From: Sphingobium sp. 15-1
GTDB lineage: Bacteria; Pseudomonadota; Alphaproteobacteria; Sphingomonadales; Sphingomonadaceae
NCBI RefSeq assembly: GCF_013375535.1
Contig: NZ_JABXJG010000001.1
Location: forward strand, 806,001 to 870,000
Direction of reading: 5' to 3'
DNA length: 64,000 nucleotides
Made by a program: the position numbers and the translations under genes. Position 1 is the stretch's first letter. Each line of letters begins with the position of its first letter. Below the pieces are notes generated by a model, which ran no database searches, was not told the DNA's origin, and saw only the letters and a program-made list of their open reading frames with translations. Shown one piece after another: positions 32,258 through 40,362 of this stretch.

Positions 32258-33241
32258 TCAAGCCGACGGCATCTGCTGGCTGCAACAATGGAAGCTGCCG
32301 CCGCCCGACAGGATCGCGTCGCTGCGCAGCCCGACAACCTCCCGGCCGGGGAAGAAGGGCCTGAACGCATCGAGCGCCGCCTGATCATTGGGCTGGCCAT
32401 AGATGGGCACGATGACGGCTGCGTTGCCGATGGCGAAATTCATGTAGCTCGCCGGAATGGTCTCGCCATCCACCACGACGCGGCCGGGGGAGGGGATGGA
32501 CGCCACCTCCACGCCAAAGGCCCTGGCCCGCGCCCGCGCATCGGCATAGATAGCCGCATTGGGGTCATCCTCCGTACTCGCTTCGGGCAGGGCCAGCACG
32601 CCGGGCGCCACGAAGCGCGCCAGATTGTCGACATGGCCATCGGTGTGATCATTGAGCAGCCCGTCGCCCAGCCACAGCATGTCCGACAGGCCCAGCGATC
32701 CCGCCAGCAGGGTTTCGATCTTCCCCCTATCCAGCTCCGGATTGCGGTTGGGGTTGAGAAGGCACTGCTCGGTCGTCACGAATAGGCCGGTGCCGTCCGT
32801 GTCGACCGCCCCCCCTTCGAACACCCAATGCTGGGTCGAGGTCGGCAACCCCGTCGTCGCCGCCAGCCGCGCGCCAATATCCTCGTCGCCCGACATCTGA
32901 TATTTGCCGCCCCAGCCGTTGAAGCCGAAATCCACCAGTGCCCGTTCCGGCCCGCGCTTCACCGCGATCGGGGCCGTGTCTCGCAGCCAGACGTCGCCCA
33001 GCTTCTGCACGATGATGGAGACGCCCGGCGCCGCCAGCCCGCGGGCAACCTGCGCATCGCCCTCATGGGCGCAGACCAGCCGCACTTCCTCGCCCTTGCC
33101 GTCCGCATGGAGCGCGCTGGCGAAATCAGCGATCTGCCGCCGCGCTTCGTCGAACGCGCCCGGCCACTCATCGGGATTTGTGGGAAAGCCGATCCAGGTC
33201 CAGTCATGCGGCGCCCATTCGGCGGGCATACGGAAAGTCAT
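32258..33241 (-). CDS. aguA: Agmatine deiminase
   Basis: A 327-residue PAD-type guanidine-modifying enzyme. VWLRDTAPIAV, VFEGGAVDTDGTG, NDHTDGHVDNLARFV and the C-terminal catalytic SGGGSFHCCSQQMP (Cys) are characteristic. It converts agmatine to N-carbamoylputrescine and ammonia. It is the first gene of the leftward agu operon, followed by a DUF3147-like gene and aguB. The 519-base region upstream holds repeats and possibly its promoter. Confidence 0.95.
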   Translation of the reverse strand: MTFRMPAEWAPHDWTWIGFPTNPDEWPGAFDEARRQIADFASALHADGKGEEVRLVCAHEGDAQVARGLAAPGVSIIVQKLGDVWLRDTAPIAVKRGPERALVDFGFNGWGGKYQMSGDEDIGARLAATTGLPTSTQHWVFEGGAVDTDGTGLFVTTEQCLLNPNRNPELDRGKIETLLAGSLGLSDMLWLGDGLLNDHTDGHVDNLARFVAPGVLALPEASTEDDPNAAIYADARARARAFGVEVASIPSPGRVVVDGETIPASYMNFAIGNAAVIVPIYGQPNDQAALDAFRPFFPGREVVGLRSDAILSGGGSFHCCSQQMPSA

Positions 33242-33358
33242 GGGCTTGGCTCCTGATCACGGCGTGTCCACTGCGCCCTCTACAGGATCGCGCTACGCAT
33301 TCCAGAGGCATTATGATGAATGGCGGATTTGGGTGGAAAGCGGGGCGCCTGCTTTCCT

Positions 33359-33464
33359 TAGAGTACACCGTAGAGTACACCGTGCTCCTGCGCAGGCAGG
33401 AGCCCAGTCCCGCCCTCGATATATCATCGCACCGTCCGAACTGGGTTCCTGCCTGTGCAGGAAC
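33359..33464. repeat. Repeat cluster: tandem 12-mer plus two palindromic hairpins
   Basis: TAGAGTACACCG occurs twice in direct tandem (33359-33370 and 33371-33382). It is followed by two hairpins of the CCTGC family, GCTCCTGC/GCAGGAGC (33384-33403) and GTTCCTGC/GCAGGAAC (33445-33464). They lie in the 519-base gap between aguA and the M28 peptidase gene. Apart from these repeats and the palindrome at 33682 I see no convincing gene in this gap. Confidence 0.7.
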
Positions 33465-33681
33465 AGGGCGCGCTTAACGCCGGCAATTGCCCATTTTCAA
33501 ACCCTCTCCACAATCACCAAATCCTCAGCCGGAACCTGTCGGTTGGGGTGATGCGTGTCCCATTGGCCACAAGCGCCGCAAAAGCATCCTATTTCCCAAT
33601 CGGGCGCAATTCGCTCTGTCCTATTCCGAGCCGTCGGGCCTATCCCGCATCGCTCTTTGAAACGTCCGGCAAATTGCGCCC

Positions 33682-33721
33682 TCACGCATATGCGCGCGCG
33701 TGCCCGCGCGCATATGCGTGA
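33682..33721. repeat. Perfect 17-bp-arm palindrome with alternating purine-pyrimidine sequence
   Basis: TCACGCATATGCGCGCG (33682-33698), a 6-base loop and CGCGCGCATATGCGTGA (33705-33721) are exact reverse complements. Each arm from its second base alternates pyrimidine and purine throughout, which favours left-handed or cruciform DNA. It lies 40 bases beyond the stop of the M28 peptidase gene. It may act as terminator; no U-tract follows. Confidence 0.85.
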
Positions 33722-33760
33722 ACTTCGGCGCCAGCTTCTCCGAAAAATGACCGAAACCCG

Positions 33761-35407
33761 TTACTTCCCCGCCCGGATCTTGTCGCGAATGGCGCGGAAT
33801 TCGTCCCCCGGCATCCAATTGGGCCAGTCGGTCGCGTTCGCCAGCGCCCGCCCGACATCATAATAAAGTTTCAGGTCCGCCTTCACCCCGCTCCAGTCCC
33901 ATTTGGGATCATATTCATCCTTGGGGCCGTGATAACGATGCTCCTCATAATCCTTGGCGGCCTTGGCCCCGGCCTTGGGACCACCCTTCACCAGATCCTG
34001 CCCGCCCTCGAAATAAAGCATCGGCACGCCATGCTTGGCGAAGCTGAAATGGTCGGAGCGATAGTAAAAGCCCTTTTCCGGCGTCGGCTCCAGACTGGCG
34101 ACCCGCTTCTGCGCCGCCAGCGCCCGGTCCAGATAGGTGTCGAGCTGCGACTTGCCCTTGCCGATCACGACGACATTCTTCGCCACCCCCGCCATGCTGA
34201 GCGCGTCCATATTGACGCCGCCCACCGTCTGCCCAAGCGGGAAGACCGGATGATTGCCATAATAGGCGGACCCCAGCAGCCCGGATTCTTCCGCCGTCAC
34301 CGCCAGGAAAACCTGACTGCGGTCGGTCGGCCCCGCCTTCACATTCGCTTCCGCCAGCGCCACCAGCGCCGCCGTTCCGGTGGCATTGTCGATGGCGCCG
34401 TTGCAGATGTCGTCGCCGTCCGGCGCCGCCTCGCAATGGCCCAGATGGTCCCAATGCGCCGCGTAGAGCACATATTCGTCCGGCCGCGCCTTGCCGGGCA
34501 GCAGGGCGACGACATTCTTCGAACTATGCTTGCGGATCGCATTGTCGAAGGAGACGCTGGCCTTCACGCCCTTCAGCGGCACAGCCTTGAACCCGCGCTT
34601 CTTCGCCGTCGCCATCAGCGCGTCGAGGTTCAGCCCCGCGCTCGCCATCAGGGCCGCCGCCTTGTCCTTCTGCATCCAGCCGATGGCGGCGGACTGATCG
34701 GCATTGGCATTGGCGCTGTCGGCCACATGCTGCGCCCCGGTCCAACTCGACTGCACGACATTCCAGCCATAGGCGGCGGGCACCGTATCATGCACGATGA
34801 TCGCCGCCGCCGCGCCCTGCCGCGCCGCCTCCTCGAACTTGTAGGTCCAGCGGCCATAATAGGTCATCGCCCGCCCGCTGAACGGCCCGCGCAGCGTCGG
34901 TGTCTGATAATCGGGATCGTTCACCAGGATGACGACCGTCTTCCCCTTCACATTCACGCCGGCATAGTCGTTCCACTTCTTCTCCGGCGCGTTGATGCCA
35001 TAGCCGACGAAGACGACCGGACTGTCCTTCAGATCGATATGCGCCTGCCCGGTGCGATAGGTGGCGATCACCATTTCCGGACCATAACTGGCCGAAACCG
35101 GAGCCTTGCCGCCAGTGAAGGTCAGGGGAGACACATTTTTCGCATCGATCTCGACCAGCGGCACGTCCTGGAACCAGCTTCCCTTGTTGCCGGGTTTCAG
35201 CCCCAACGCCTCGAACCGCTGGACCAGATAGGCGAGCGTCTTTTCCTCCCCCGCTGTCCCCGGCGCGCGGCCCTCATAGGCATCGGATGAAATTTCCTTC
35301 ACTACCTCCTTCATCGTGTCGATGGACGGGCCGCTGTCGGAAGGGGCCGCCACCGCCGCGTTTCCGGCGGTAAGGGCGATCAGGGAGGTCAGGATGAGGG
35401 CACGCAT
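33761..35407 (-). CDS. M28 family metallopeptidase, secreted
   Basis: A 548-residue zinc aminopeptidase. The ATG at 35405-35407 gives a signal peptide MRALILTSLIALTAGNAAVA ending in A-A. A PA-domain insert comes near residues 130-280. The catalytic domain has metal ligands in YAAHWDHLGHC (His), GAIDNATGTAALVALA (Asp), TAEESGLLGS (Glu-Glu) and YYRSDHFSFAKHGVPMLYF (His). It cleaves N-terminal amino acids from peptides in the periplasm or outside. It is monocistronic, downstream of rpsD and separated from it by a terminator. Confidence 0.93.
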   Translation of the reverse strand: MRALILTSLIALTAGNAAVAAPSDSGPSIDTMKEVVKEISSDAYEGRAPGTAGEEKTLAYLVQRFEALGLKPGNKGSWFQDVPLVEIDAKNVSPLTFTGGKAPVSASYGPEMVIATYRTGQAHIDLKDSPVVFVGYGINAPEKKWNDYAGVNVKGKTVVILVNDPDYQTPTLRGPFSGRAMTYYGRWTYKFEEAARQGAAAAIIVHDTVPAAYGWNVVQSSWTGAQHVADSANANADQSAAIGWMQKDKAAALMASAGLNLDALMATAKKRGFKAVPLKGVKASVSFDNAIRKHSSKNVVALLPGKARPDEYVLYAAHWDHLGHCEAAPDGDDICNGAIDNATGTAALVALAEANVKAGPTDRSQVFLAVTAEESGLLGSAYYGNHPVFPLGQTVGGVNMDALSMAGVAKNVVVIGKGKSQLDTYLDRALAAQKRVASLEPTPEKGFYYRSDHFSFAKHGVPMLYFEGGQDLVKGGPKAGAKAAKDYEEHRYHGPKDEYDPKWDWSGVKADLKLYYDVGRALANATDWPNWMPGDEFRAIRDKIRAGK

Positions 35408-35482
35408 GGCAACAGCCTTGAAAAGACGAAGGGATGTGCCGTTTCTGCCAGTACGCCCCACGCCAAACAAGGCTTGTTGAAC

Positions 35483-35514
35483 AAACAAAAAAGGCGGCCC
35501 CGAAGGACCGCCTT
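35483..35514 (-). terminator. Rho-independent terminator of rpsD
   Basis: On the minus strand AAGGCGG pairs with CCGCCTT (complement of 35508-35514 and 35491-35497), with an inner TCC-TTCG-GGG tetraloop, and is followed by a T-rich tract (complement of 35483-35490). It lies 27 bases after the rpsD stop. Confidence 0.88.
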
Positions 35515-35540
35515 TCCGTACATGTTGTGACCGTAATCGA

Positions 35541-36155
35541 TCAGCGCGAATAGAATTCGACGACCAGATTCGGTTCCATCTTCACCGGATAGGGCACTTC
35601 GTCCAGCGAGGGAACGCGGACATAGGTGACCTTGGCGGCGCCGTCGGGCGACACATAGTCGGGGATGTCGCGCTCGGGCAGGCTCTGCGCTTCCAGGACC
35701 AGCGCCATTTCCTGCGCCTTCTTGCCCAGGGTGATCTCGTCGCCCGGCTTCACCAGACGGCTGGCGATGTTGCACTTCACGCCGTTTACATAGATGTGGC
35801 CGTGCGAAACGATCTGACGGGCCGAAAAGATGGTCGGCGCGAACTTGGCTCGGTACACGACGGCGTCCAGGCGGCGCTCCAGCAGGCCGATCAGGTTCTG
35901 ACCGGTATCGCCCTTCATGCGGGCGGCCTCGATGTAGCTCTTCTTGAACTGCTTCTCGGTTATGTCGCCATAATAGCCCTTCAGCTTCTGCTTGGCGCGG
36001 AGCTGGATGCCATAGTCGGACATCTTGCCCTTGCGGCGCTGGCCGTGCTGGCCGGGGCCATATTCACGCTTATTGACCGGGCTCTTGGGGCGGCCCCAGA
36101 TATTCTCGCCCATGCGGCGGTCGAGTTTATACTTGGCGCTGGAACGCTTCGACAT
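35541..36155 (-). CDS. rpsD: 30S ribosomal protein S4
   Basis: A 204-residue S4 protein: [20 protein letters not shown] at the start, then [18 protein letters not shown] and the S4 RNA-binding domain [18 protein letters not shown]. It binds 16S rRNA early in small-subunit assembly. The ATG at 36153-36155 has GAGGAA 7 bases upstream. In this genome it is monocistronic, as is common in alphaproteobacteria, and is followed by a UUCG-loop terminator. Confidence 0.98.
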   Translation of the reverse strand: MSKRSSAKYKLDRRMGENIWGRPKSPVNKREYGPGQHGQRRKGKMSDYGIQLRAKQKLKGYYGDITEKQFKKSYIEAARMKGDTGQNLIGLLERRLDAVVYRAKFAPTIFSARQIVSHGHIYVNGVKCNIASRLVKPGDEITLGKKAQEMALVLEAQSLPERDIPDYVSPDGAAKVTYVRVPSLDEVPYPVKMEPNLVVEFYSR

Positions 36156-36336
36156 AAAATATTCCTCAAAACAATCGCTAACAACGTTATTCCCGGTCAT
36201 CGCCTGCTTGCCGCAAGGGGGCAGGGCCGCCGCTTCACCGGGATGCGGGGCCAATCGCGAAGCGGCGCCTATGACGAAGCGATGACGCCATGTCAACCCT
36301 CGACAGGGCCTGTTTCCGGGCTTAGTCAGCGGGGCC

Positions 36337-36633
36337 ATGAATCCCGAAAGCTACACGACCATGGCCGAAGTCCGCGCAGGGGTGGACGAAATCGACCGCC
36401 GGCTTGTCGCGCTGCTCGACCAGCGCTTCGCCCATATGCGCGCCGCTGCGCGGATCAAGCCGGAGCGCGGCGCTGTGCGAGATGAGGCGCGCAAGGCCGA
36501 GGTGATCGAAAATGTTCGCATCGAGGCGGAACGTCTTGGCATGCCTGCTGATGCGATTGCGGAGCTGTGGGACCAGTTGGTCGAAGCCTCGATCGTGTAC
36601 GAGATGACCGAGTTCGATCGCCTTAAGGCTTGA
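36337..36633 (+). CDS. Chorismate mutase (AroQ type)
   Basis: A 98-residue all-helical protein. [20 protein letters not shown] and the following RAAARIK carry the Arg/Lys active-site residues of AroQ-type chorismate mutases, with KAEVIENVR and [13 protein letters not shown] in helices 2 and 3. It converts chorismate to prephenate for Phe and Tyr synthesis; the closely related isochorismate pyruvate-lyases (PchB) cannot be excluded. It stands alone, divergent from rpsD. Confidence 0.88.
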   Translation: MNPESYTTMAEVRAGVDEIDRRLVALLDQRFAHMRAAARIKPERGAVRDEARKAEVIENVRIEAERLGMPADAIAELWDQLVEASIVYEMTEFDRLKA

Positions 36634-36640
36634 TGTAACC

Positions 36641-36682
36641 TGCTCCTGCGTTGGCTTCGCCGCCCTTTGGGTCGCAGGAGCA
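36641..36682. terminator. Palindromic repeat acting as convergent terminator
   Basis: TGCTCCTGCG (36641-36650) and CGCAGGAGCA (36673-36682) form a perfect 10-base stem with a 22-base loop, between the convergent chorismate mutase and trmJ genes. It belongs to the same repeat family as 11339-11430. Confidence 0.65.
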
Positions 36683-36695
36683 CGTTGCGCTCGAA

Positions 36696-37424
36696 CTAAC
36701 GCGACCGTGGATTGCCCAACGCGGAAAGCACGCCCCGCAAAGTCCGAACCTCCAGGTGATTCCAGCCCGGCTTGGTCAGCAGATTCCGCAACGTCCGCTT
36801 GGTCGCAGGCGCCCGATCCGGCGGAAAGAAATAGCCCGCCCCTTCGAGCAGCGTCTCGAACTGCGCGATCATCCCCTCCAGCTCCACCTGCGGAGCCGGT
36901 TCGCCCAGATCGACCACAGTCGGCTGCTCCAAAGAAGCCTGCTTCGACCATTCATAGGCGCACAGGATCACCGCCTGCGCCAGATTGAGCGACCCGAATT
37001 CCGGATTGATCGGCACGGTCAGAATCTTCCGCGCCAGCGCGACATCCTCTGTCTCCAGCCCAGACCGCTCCGGCCCGAATACATAGGCCGAGCGTCCCGT
37101 AGCGGCATGGATTTCCCGCGCAGCCTCTTCCGGCGTCACGACAGGCTTGGTCACGCCCCGCTTGCGCACAGTGGTCGCATAGACATGCGCGCAGTCGGCC
37201 ACGGCGTCGGCCAGCGTCTCGAACACCTCCGCCTTGTCCAGCACCACATCGGCGCCGGCCGCCGACGGCCCCGCATCCGGATTGGGCCAGCCGTCGCGCG
37301 GGCTGACAAGCCGCATCTCGATCAACCCGAAGTTCAGCATCGCCCGCGCCGCCTTGCCGATATTCTCGCCAAGCTGCGGTCGGACCAGCACGATGACGGG
37401 GGAGGGGGTGTTGCTATTGCTCAT
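36696..37424 (-). CDS. trmJ: tRNA/rRNA methyltransferase, TrmJ-like (SPOUT)
   Basis: A 242-residue SPOUT methyltransferase when started at the ATG at 37422-37424. VIVLVRPQLGENIGKAARAM, MRLVSPRDGWPN and the knot region YVFGPERSGLETEDVALA followed by NPEFGSLNLAQAVILCAYEW are typical of TrmJ, which 2'-O-methylates position 32 of tRNAs. The reading frame is open upstream through a palindromic repeat into a GIY-YIG ORF, so a 351-residue GIY-YIG-TrmJ fusion starting at 37751 is possible. The normal TrmJ length argues for the internal start. Confidence 0.9.
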   Translation of the reverse strand: MSNSNTPSPVIVLVRPQLGENIGKAARAMLNFGLIEMRLVSPRDGWPNPDAGPSAAGADVVLDKAEVFETLADAVADCAHVYATTVRKRGVTKPVVTPEEAAREIHAATGRSAYVFGPERSGLETEDVALARKILTVPINPEFGSLNLAQAVILCAYEWSKQASLEQPTVVDLGEPAPQVELEGMIAQFETLLEGAGYFFPPDRAPATKRTLRNLLTKPGWNHLEVRTLRGVLSALGNPRSR

Positions 37425-37751
37425 TATTCCGTTCGTCCTGAGTAGGGGCTGAGCTTGTCGAAGCCCCGTATCGAAGGACTTGCGCGCGAGCAGACTGATC
37501 ATGTCCCAGTCGCCAGCGATCAGCGCTTCCTTTTTCTTCCGCGACCAGCCTTTGACCTGCTGCTCAGCGGACAGTGCTTCTTCGCGAGTTCCGAAATCCT
37601 GTTGCCAAACGAGCGATACAGGGCGTCGTTTCAGCGTGTAACCTTCAATCTCGCCAGCCTGATGCTGAGCTACGCGGCGTTCGAGATTATCCGTGTGTCC
37701 AAGATAATAACTGCCGTCCGAGCAGCACAGCATATAAGCGTAGAACGTCAA
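37425..37751 (-). CDS. GIY-YIG nuclease-family ORF, open at its 3' end into trmJ
   Basis: About 90 residues of GIY-YIG domain (TTG start at 37749-37751; FYAYMLCCSDGSYYLGHTDN, LERRVAQHQAG, TREEALSAEQQVKGWSRKKK) are followed by about 20 residues translated from a palindromic repeat (FDTGLRQAQPLLRTNG). There is no stop before the trmJ ATG. The Shine-Dalgarno AAGGA before the TTG is supplied by the second copy of the repeat (37758-37810). Small GIY-YIG proteins of this YhbQ-like type are putative structure-specific nucleases. The flanking inverted repeats suggest that gene and repeats moved as a unit. Confidence 0.75.
37428..37479. repeat. REP-like element, left copy flanking the GIY-YIG ORF
   Basis: TCCGTTCGTCCTGAGTAG (37428-37445), a central hairpin GGGGCT/AGCCCC, and CGTATCGAAGGAC (37467-37479). 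The outer segments are exact inverted copies of those at 37758-37810. The central stem differs between copies but remains paired in both. Confidence 0.8.
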
Positions 37752-37757
37752 GGCAGG

Positions 37758-37810
37758 GTCCTTCGATACGCCATTTTGACTTCGCTCAATGGCTACTCAG
37801 GACGAACGGA
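37758..37810. repeat. REP-like element, right copy (inverted) flanking the GIY-YIG ORF
   Basis: GTCCTTCGATACG (37758-37770), a central hairpin GCCATT/AATGGC, and CTACTCAGGACGAACGGA (37793-37810), an inverted copy of 37428-37479. The complement of TCCTT serves as ribosome-binding site for the GIY-YIG ORF. Confidence 0.8.
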
Positions 37811-37828
37811 GGGGAGGGGCAGGCAGCC

Positions 37829-38290
37829 TCAATCACTCCCGACCTCCTTCACCGTGGAGGCGAAATCCTCGAAGTCCCGCGCATCGGTAAAGTCCTTATA
37901 CACGCTGGCGAAGCGGATATAGGCGACGCTGTCGAGGCGCTTCAGCCCCTCCATCACCATCTCGCCAATCGCCCGCGCCGGGACTTCGCCGTCGCCGCTG
38001 GTCTCCAACTGCCGCTGGATGCCGGAAATCAGCTTTTCCAGACGGCTGGGGTCGATCGGCCGCTTCCGGCACGCGATCCCGATGGAGCGCGCCAGCTTGT
38101 CGCGATCGAAGGCTTCCTTGCGCCCCTCGCTCTTTACCACCCAGATGTCGCGGAGCTGTATCCGCTCGAAGGTGGTGAAGCGCGCGCCGCAGGCCTCGCA
38201 CTGACGCCGGCGGCGGATGGCGGCGCCATCCTCCGTCGGGCGGCTGTCCTTCACCTGACTGTCGTCATGGGCGCAAAAGGGGCAACGCAA
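37829..38290 (-). CDS. nrdR: Transcriptional repressor NrdR
   Basis: A 153-residue protein with an N-terminal zinc ribbon ([33 protein letters not shown]) and an ATP-cone domain ([19 protein letters not shown]). It represses ribonucleotide reductase genes in response to adenine nucleotides. It lies 6 bases after glyA in the same direction, an arrangement found in many alphaproteobacteria. Confidence 0.97.
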   Translation of the reverse strand: MRCPFCAHDDSQVKDSRPTEDGAAIRRRRQCEACGARFTTFERIQLRDIWVVKSEGRKEAFDRDKLARSIGIACRKRPIDPSRLEKLISGIQRQLETSGDGEVPARAIGEMVMEGLKRLDSVAYIRFASVYKDFTDARDFEDFASTVKEVGSD

Positions 38291-38296
38291 GGGCGC

Positions 38297-39616
38297 TTAC
38301 CCTTCGTAGATCGGGAAACGGGCGCAAAGGGCCGAGACGCGCTCGCGGACCTTGGCTTCCACGGCGGCATCGCCATGTTCGCCATTGTCACGAAGGCCTT
38401 CCAGAACGTCCGCGATCATGTCGCCAATCGCCTCGAACTCCGCCACGCCAAAGCCACGGGTCGTTCCCGCGGGCGAACCCACGCGGATGCCGCTGGTCTT
38501 GGTCGGCGGCAGCGGATCGCCCGGCACGCCATTCTTGTTGCAGGTGATGAAGCTGCGCTCCAGCGCCTCGTCGGCATCCTTGCCCGAGATGCCATAGGGA
38601 CGCAGGTCGATCAGCGCCAGATGCGTGTCGGTGCCCCCGGAAACCACGGCAAGGCCGCGCTGCTCCAGCTTGCCCGCCAGCGCTTTGGCATTGGTGACGA
38701 TGGCCTGCGCGTAGGTCTTGAACTCGGGACGCAGCGCCTCGCCAAAGGCAACCGCCTTCGCCGCGATCACATGCATCAGCGGCCCGCCCTGAAGGCCGGG
38801 GAACACCGCCGAGTTGATCTTCTTCGCAATGGCTTCGTCATCGGTCAGGATCATGCCGCCGCGCGGACCGCGCAGCGTCTTGTGCGTTGTGGTGGTCACG
38901 ACATCGGCAAAGCCGAAGGGCGTCGGATGCGCGCCACCGGCCACCAGCCCTGCGAAATGCGCCATGTCGACCATCAGCAGCGCGCCGACCTTGTCCGCAA
39001 TCGCCCGGAAGCGCGCAAAGTCGAGGTGACGCGGATAGGCCGAACCGCCAGCGATGATGAGCGTCGGCTTAGCTTCGATCGCCTGCGCTTCGAGCGCGTC
39101 ATAGTCGATGACATGCGTGTCCTCGCGCACGCCATATTGCACGGCATTATACCATTTGCCCGACAGAGCGGGCTTCGCGCCATGGGTCAGGTGGCCGCCC
39201 GCATCCAGCGACAGGCCCATGATGGTGTCGCCCGGCTTGGTCAGCGCCAGCATCACCGCGCCGTTCGCCTGCGCGCCCGAATGGGGCTGCACATTGACGA
39301 AGCCGCAGTTGAAGATCTGCTTCGCCCGGTCGATGGCGAGCTGCTCAACCTCGTCCGACGGCGCGCAACCCTGATAATAGCGCTTGCCCGGATAACCCTC
39401 GGCGTACTTGTTGGTGAAGACCGAACCCTGCGCCTCCAGCACCGCCTTGGACACGATATTTTCCGAAGCGATCAGCTCGATCTGATTCTGCTCGCGCTTC
39501 AGTTCCTTGGTGACGCCCGCGAAAACCGCCGGATCGGCATCGGCCAGGCTGCGCGTGAAATAGCCTTCGGAACGGATGTCCGACAGGGTGGGCTGGGTGA
39601 GGGTTTCAGTGCTCAT
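38297..39616 (-). CDS. glyA: Serine hydroxymethyltransferase
   Basis: A 439-residue PLP enzyme. The PLP lysine lies in [15 protein letters not shown], the N-terminal [10 protein letters not shown] and [13 protein letters not shown] are family hallmarks. It converts serine and tetrahydrofolate to glycine and methylene-tetrahydrofolate. It forms an rpiB-glyA-nrdR operon: rpiB ends 12 bases upstream and nrdR starts 7 bases downstream. Confidence 0.98.
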   Translation of the reverse strand: MSTETLTQPTLSDIRSEGYFTRSLADADPAVFAGVTKELKREQNQIELIASENIVSKAVLEAQGSVFTNKYAEGYPGKRYYQGCAPSDEVEQLAIDRAKQIFNCGFVNVQPHSGAQANGAVMLALTKPGDTIMGLSLDAGGHLTHGAKPALSGKWYNAVQYGVREDTHVIDYDALEAQAIEAKPTLIIAGGSAYPRHLDFARFRAIADKVGALLMVDMAHFAGLVAGGAHPTPFGFADVVTTTTHKTLRGPRGGMILTDDEAIAKKINSAVFPGLQGGPLMHVIAAKAVAFGEALRPEFKTYAQAIVTNAKALAGKLEQRGLAVVSGGTDTHLALIDLRPYGISGKDADEALERSFITCNKNGVPGDPLPPTKTSGIRVGSPAGTTRGFGVAEFEAIGDMIADVLEGLRDNGEHGDAAVEAKVRERVSALCARFPIYEG

Positions 39617-39627
39617 CGCAAGTCCTT

Positions 39628-40065
39628 TCAGAGCGCGGGCTGGGAGAGTTTCTCGACGCGGCCAGCATGGCGGCCGCCGCCGAAATCGGTGGTAAGGAAA
39701 GCCGTGACGCAGGCCTTGGCCATGTCGACGCCGATCAGGCGCGCGCCCAGGGCAAGGACGTTGGCGTCATTATGTTCGCGGCTGAGCGCTGCCGACAGCG
39801 GCTCCGACACCAGCGCGCAGCGGCAGGCGGGGTTGCGGTTCACGGCGATGGAAATGCCGATGCCCGACCCGCACAGCGCAATGCCGCGCTCGGCGCCGCC
39901 GGACGCCACCGCTGTCGCGAGCTTGTAACCGAAATCGGGATAATCCACCCGGTCGGCCGTCGCCGGGCCCAGATCGTCGACCTCATGGCCCTCGGCGCGC
40001 AGCCAGTCTGCAAGTTCAGCCTTCAGATCGACGGCGGCATGGTCGGAAGCGATAGCGATTTTCAC
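39628..40065 (-). CDS. rpiB: Ribose-5-phosphate isomerase B
   Basis: A 145-residue RpiB/LacAB-family protein. [14 protein letters not shown] at the N-terminus, [13 protein letters not shown], the catalytic Cys in [17 protein letters not shown] and the [15 protein letters not shown] segment are characteristic. It interconverts ribose 5-phosphate and ribulose 5-phosphate. First gene of the rpiB-glyA-nrdR operon. Confidence 0.96.
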   Translation of the reverse strand: MKIAIASDHAAVDLKAELADWLRAEGHEVDDLGPATADRVDYPDFGYKLATAVASGGAERGIALCGSGIGISIAVNRNPACRCALVSEPLSAALSREHNDANVLALGARLIGVDMAKACVTAFLTTDFGGGRHAGRVEKLSQPAL

Positions 40066-40167
40066 GGCAAATTCGTCCTGTCACGCAAAAGGTGATTCGT
40101 TCCCGCGCCTCATAGGGGCAGAGCCGCGATATTGCCACAGTCCACCCGCCTGCCTATGGCCTGCTCC

Positions 40168-40362
40168 ATGGCAGGCACGATTTTATCGATTCTCATGCTG
40201 GCGGGCATCGCTCTGACAGGCGGCGGCATCTACGCGATCGTCAAGAAGCGCGACCGCAAGCGGGGCACGCTGATGATCGTCGCGGGGCTGGTGATGTTCG
40301 CCAATGTCGCCATCTCCGCCATTCCCGGCCCGGACCTGCCCGCGCTGGAAAATAGTCGTTAA
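40168..40362 (+). CDS. Small two-span membrane protein, hypothetical
   Basis: A 64-residue protein (ATG at 40168; an ATG at 40156 would add four residues). Two hydrophobic stretches, TILSILMLAGIALTGGGIYA and LMIVAGLVMFANVAIS, are separated by a basic loop KKRDRKRG. No family was recognised. The stop overlaps the end of the convergent HPP gene by 4 bases. Confidence 0.6.
   Translation: MAGTILSILMLAGIALTGGGIYAIVKKRDRKRGTLMIVAGLVMFANVAISAIPGPDLPALENSR

Noticed and set aside
33497..33685. A 62-residue minus-strand ORF with a CFCGACG cluster in the aguA-M28 gap
   Set aside because: No convincing ribosome site and no recognised domain, and it lies in a repeat-rich gap. It may be a gene remnant, but I cannot support it.
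36696..37751. A genuine GIY-YIG-TrmJ fusion protein of 351 residues
   Set aside because: The join is made only of translated repeat sequence, and trmJ has its own ATG giving normal length. The fusion is possible as a read-through product but is not the preferred gene model.
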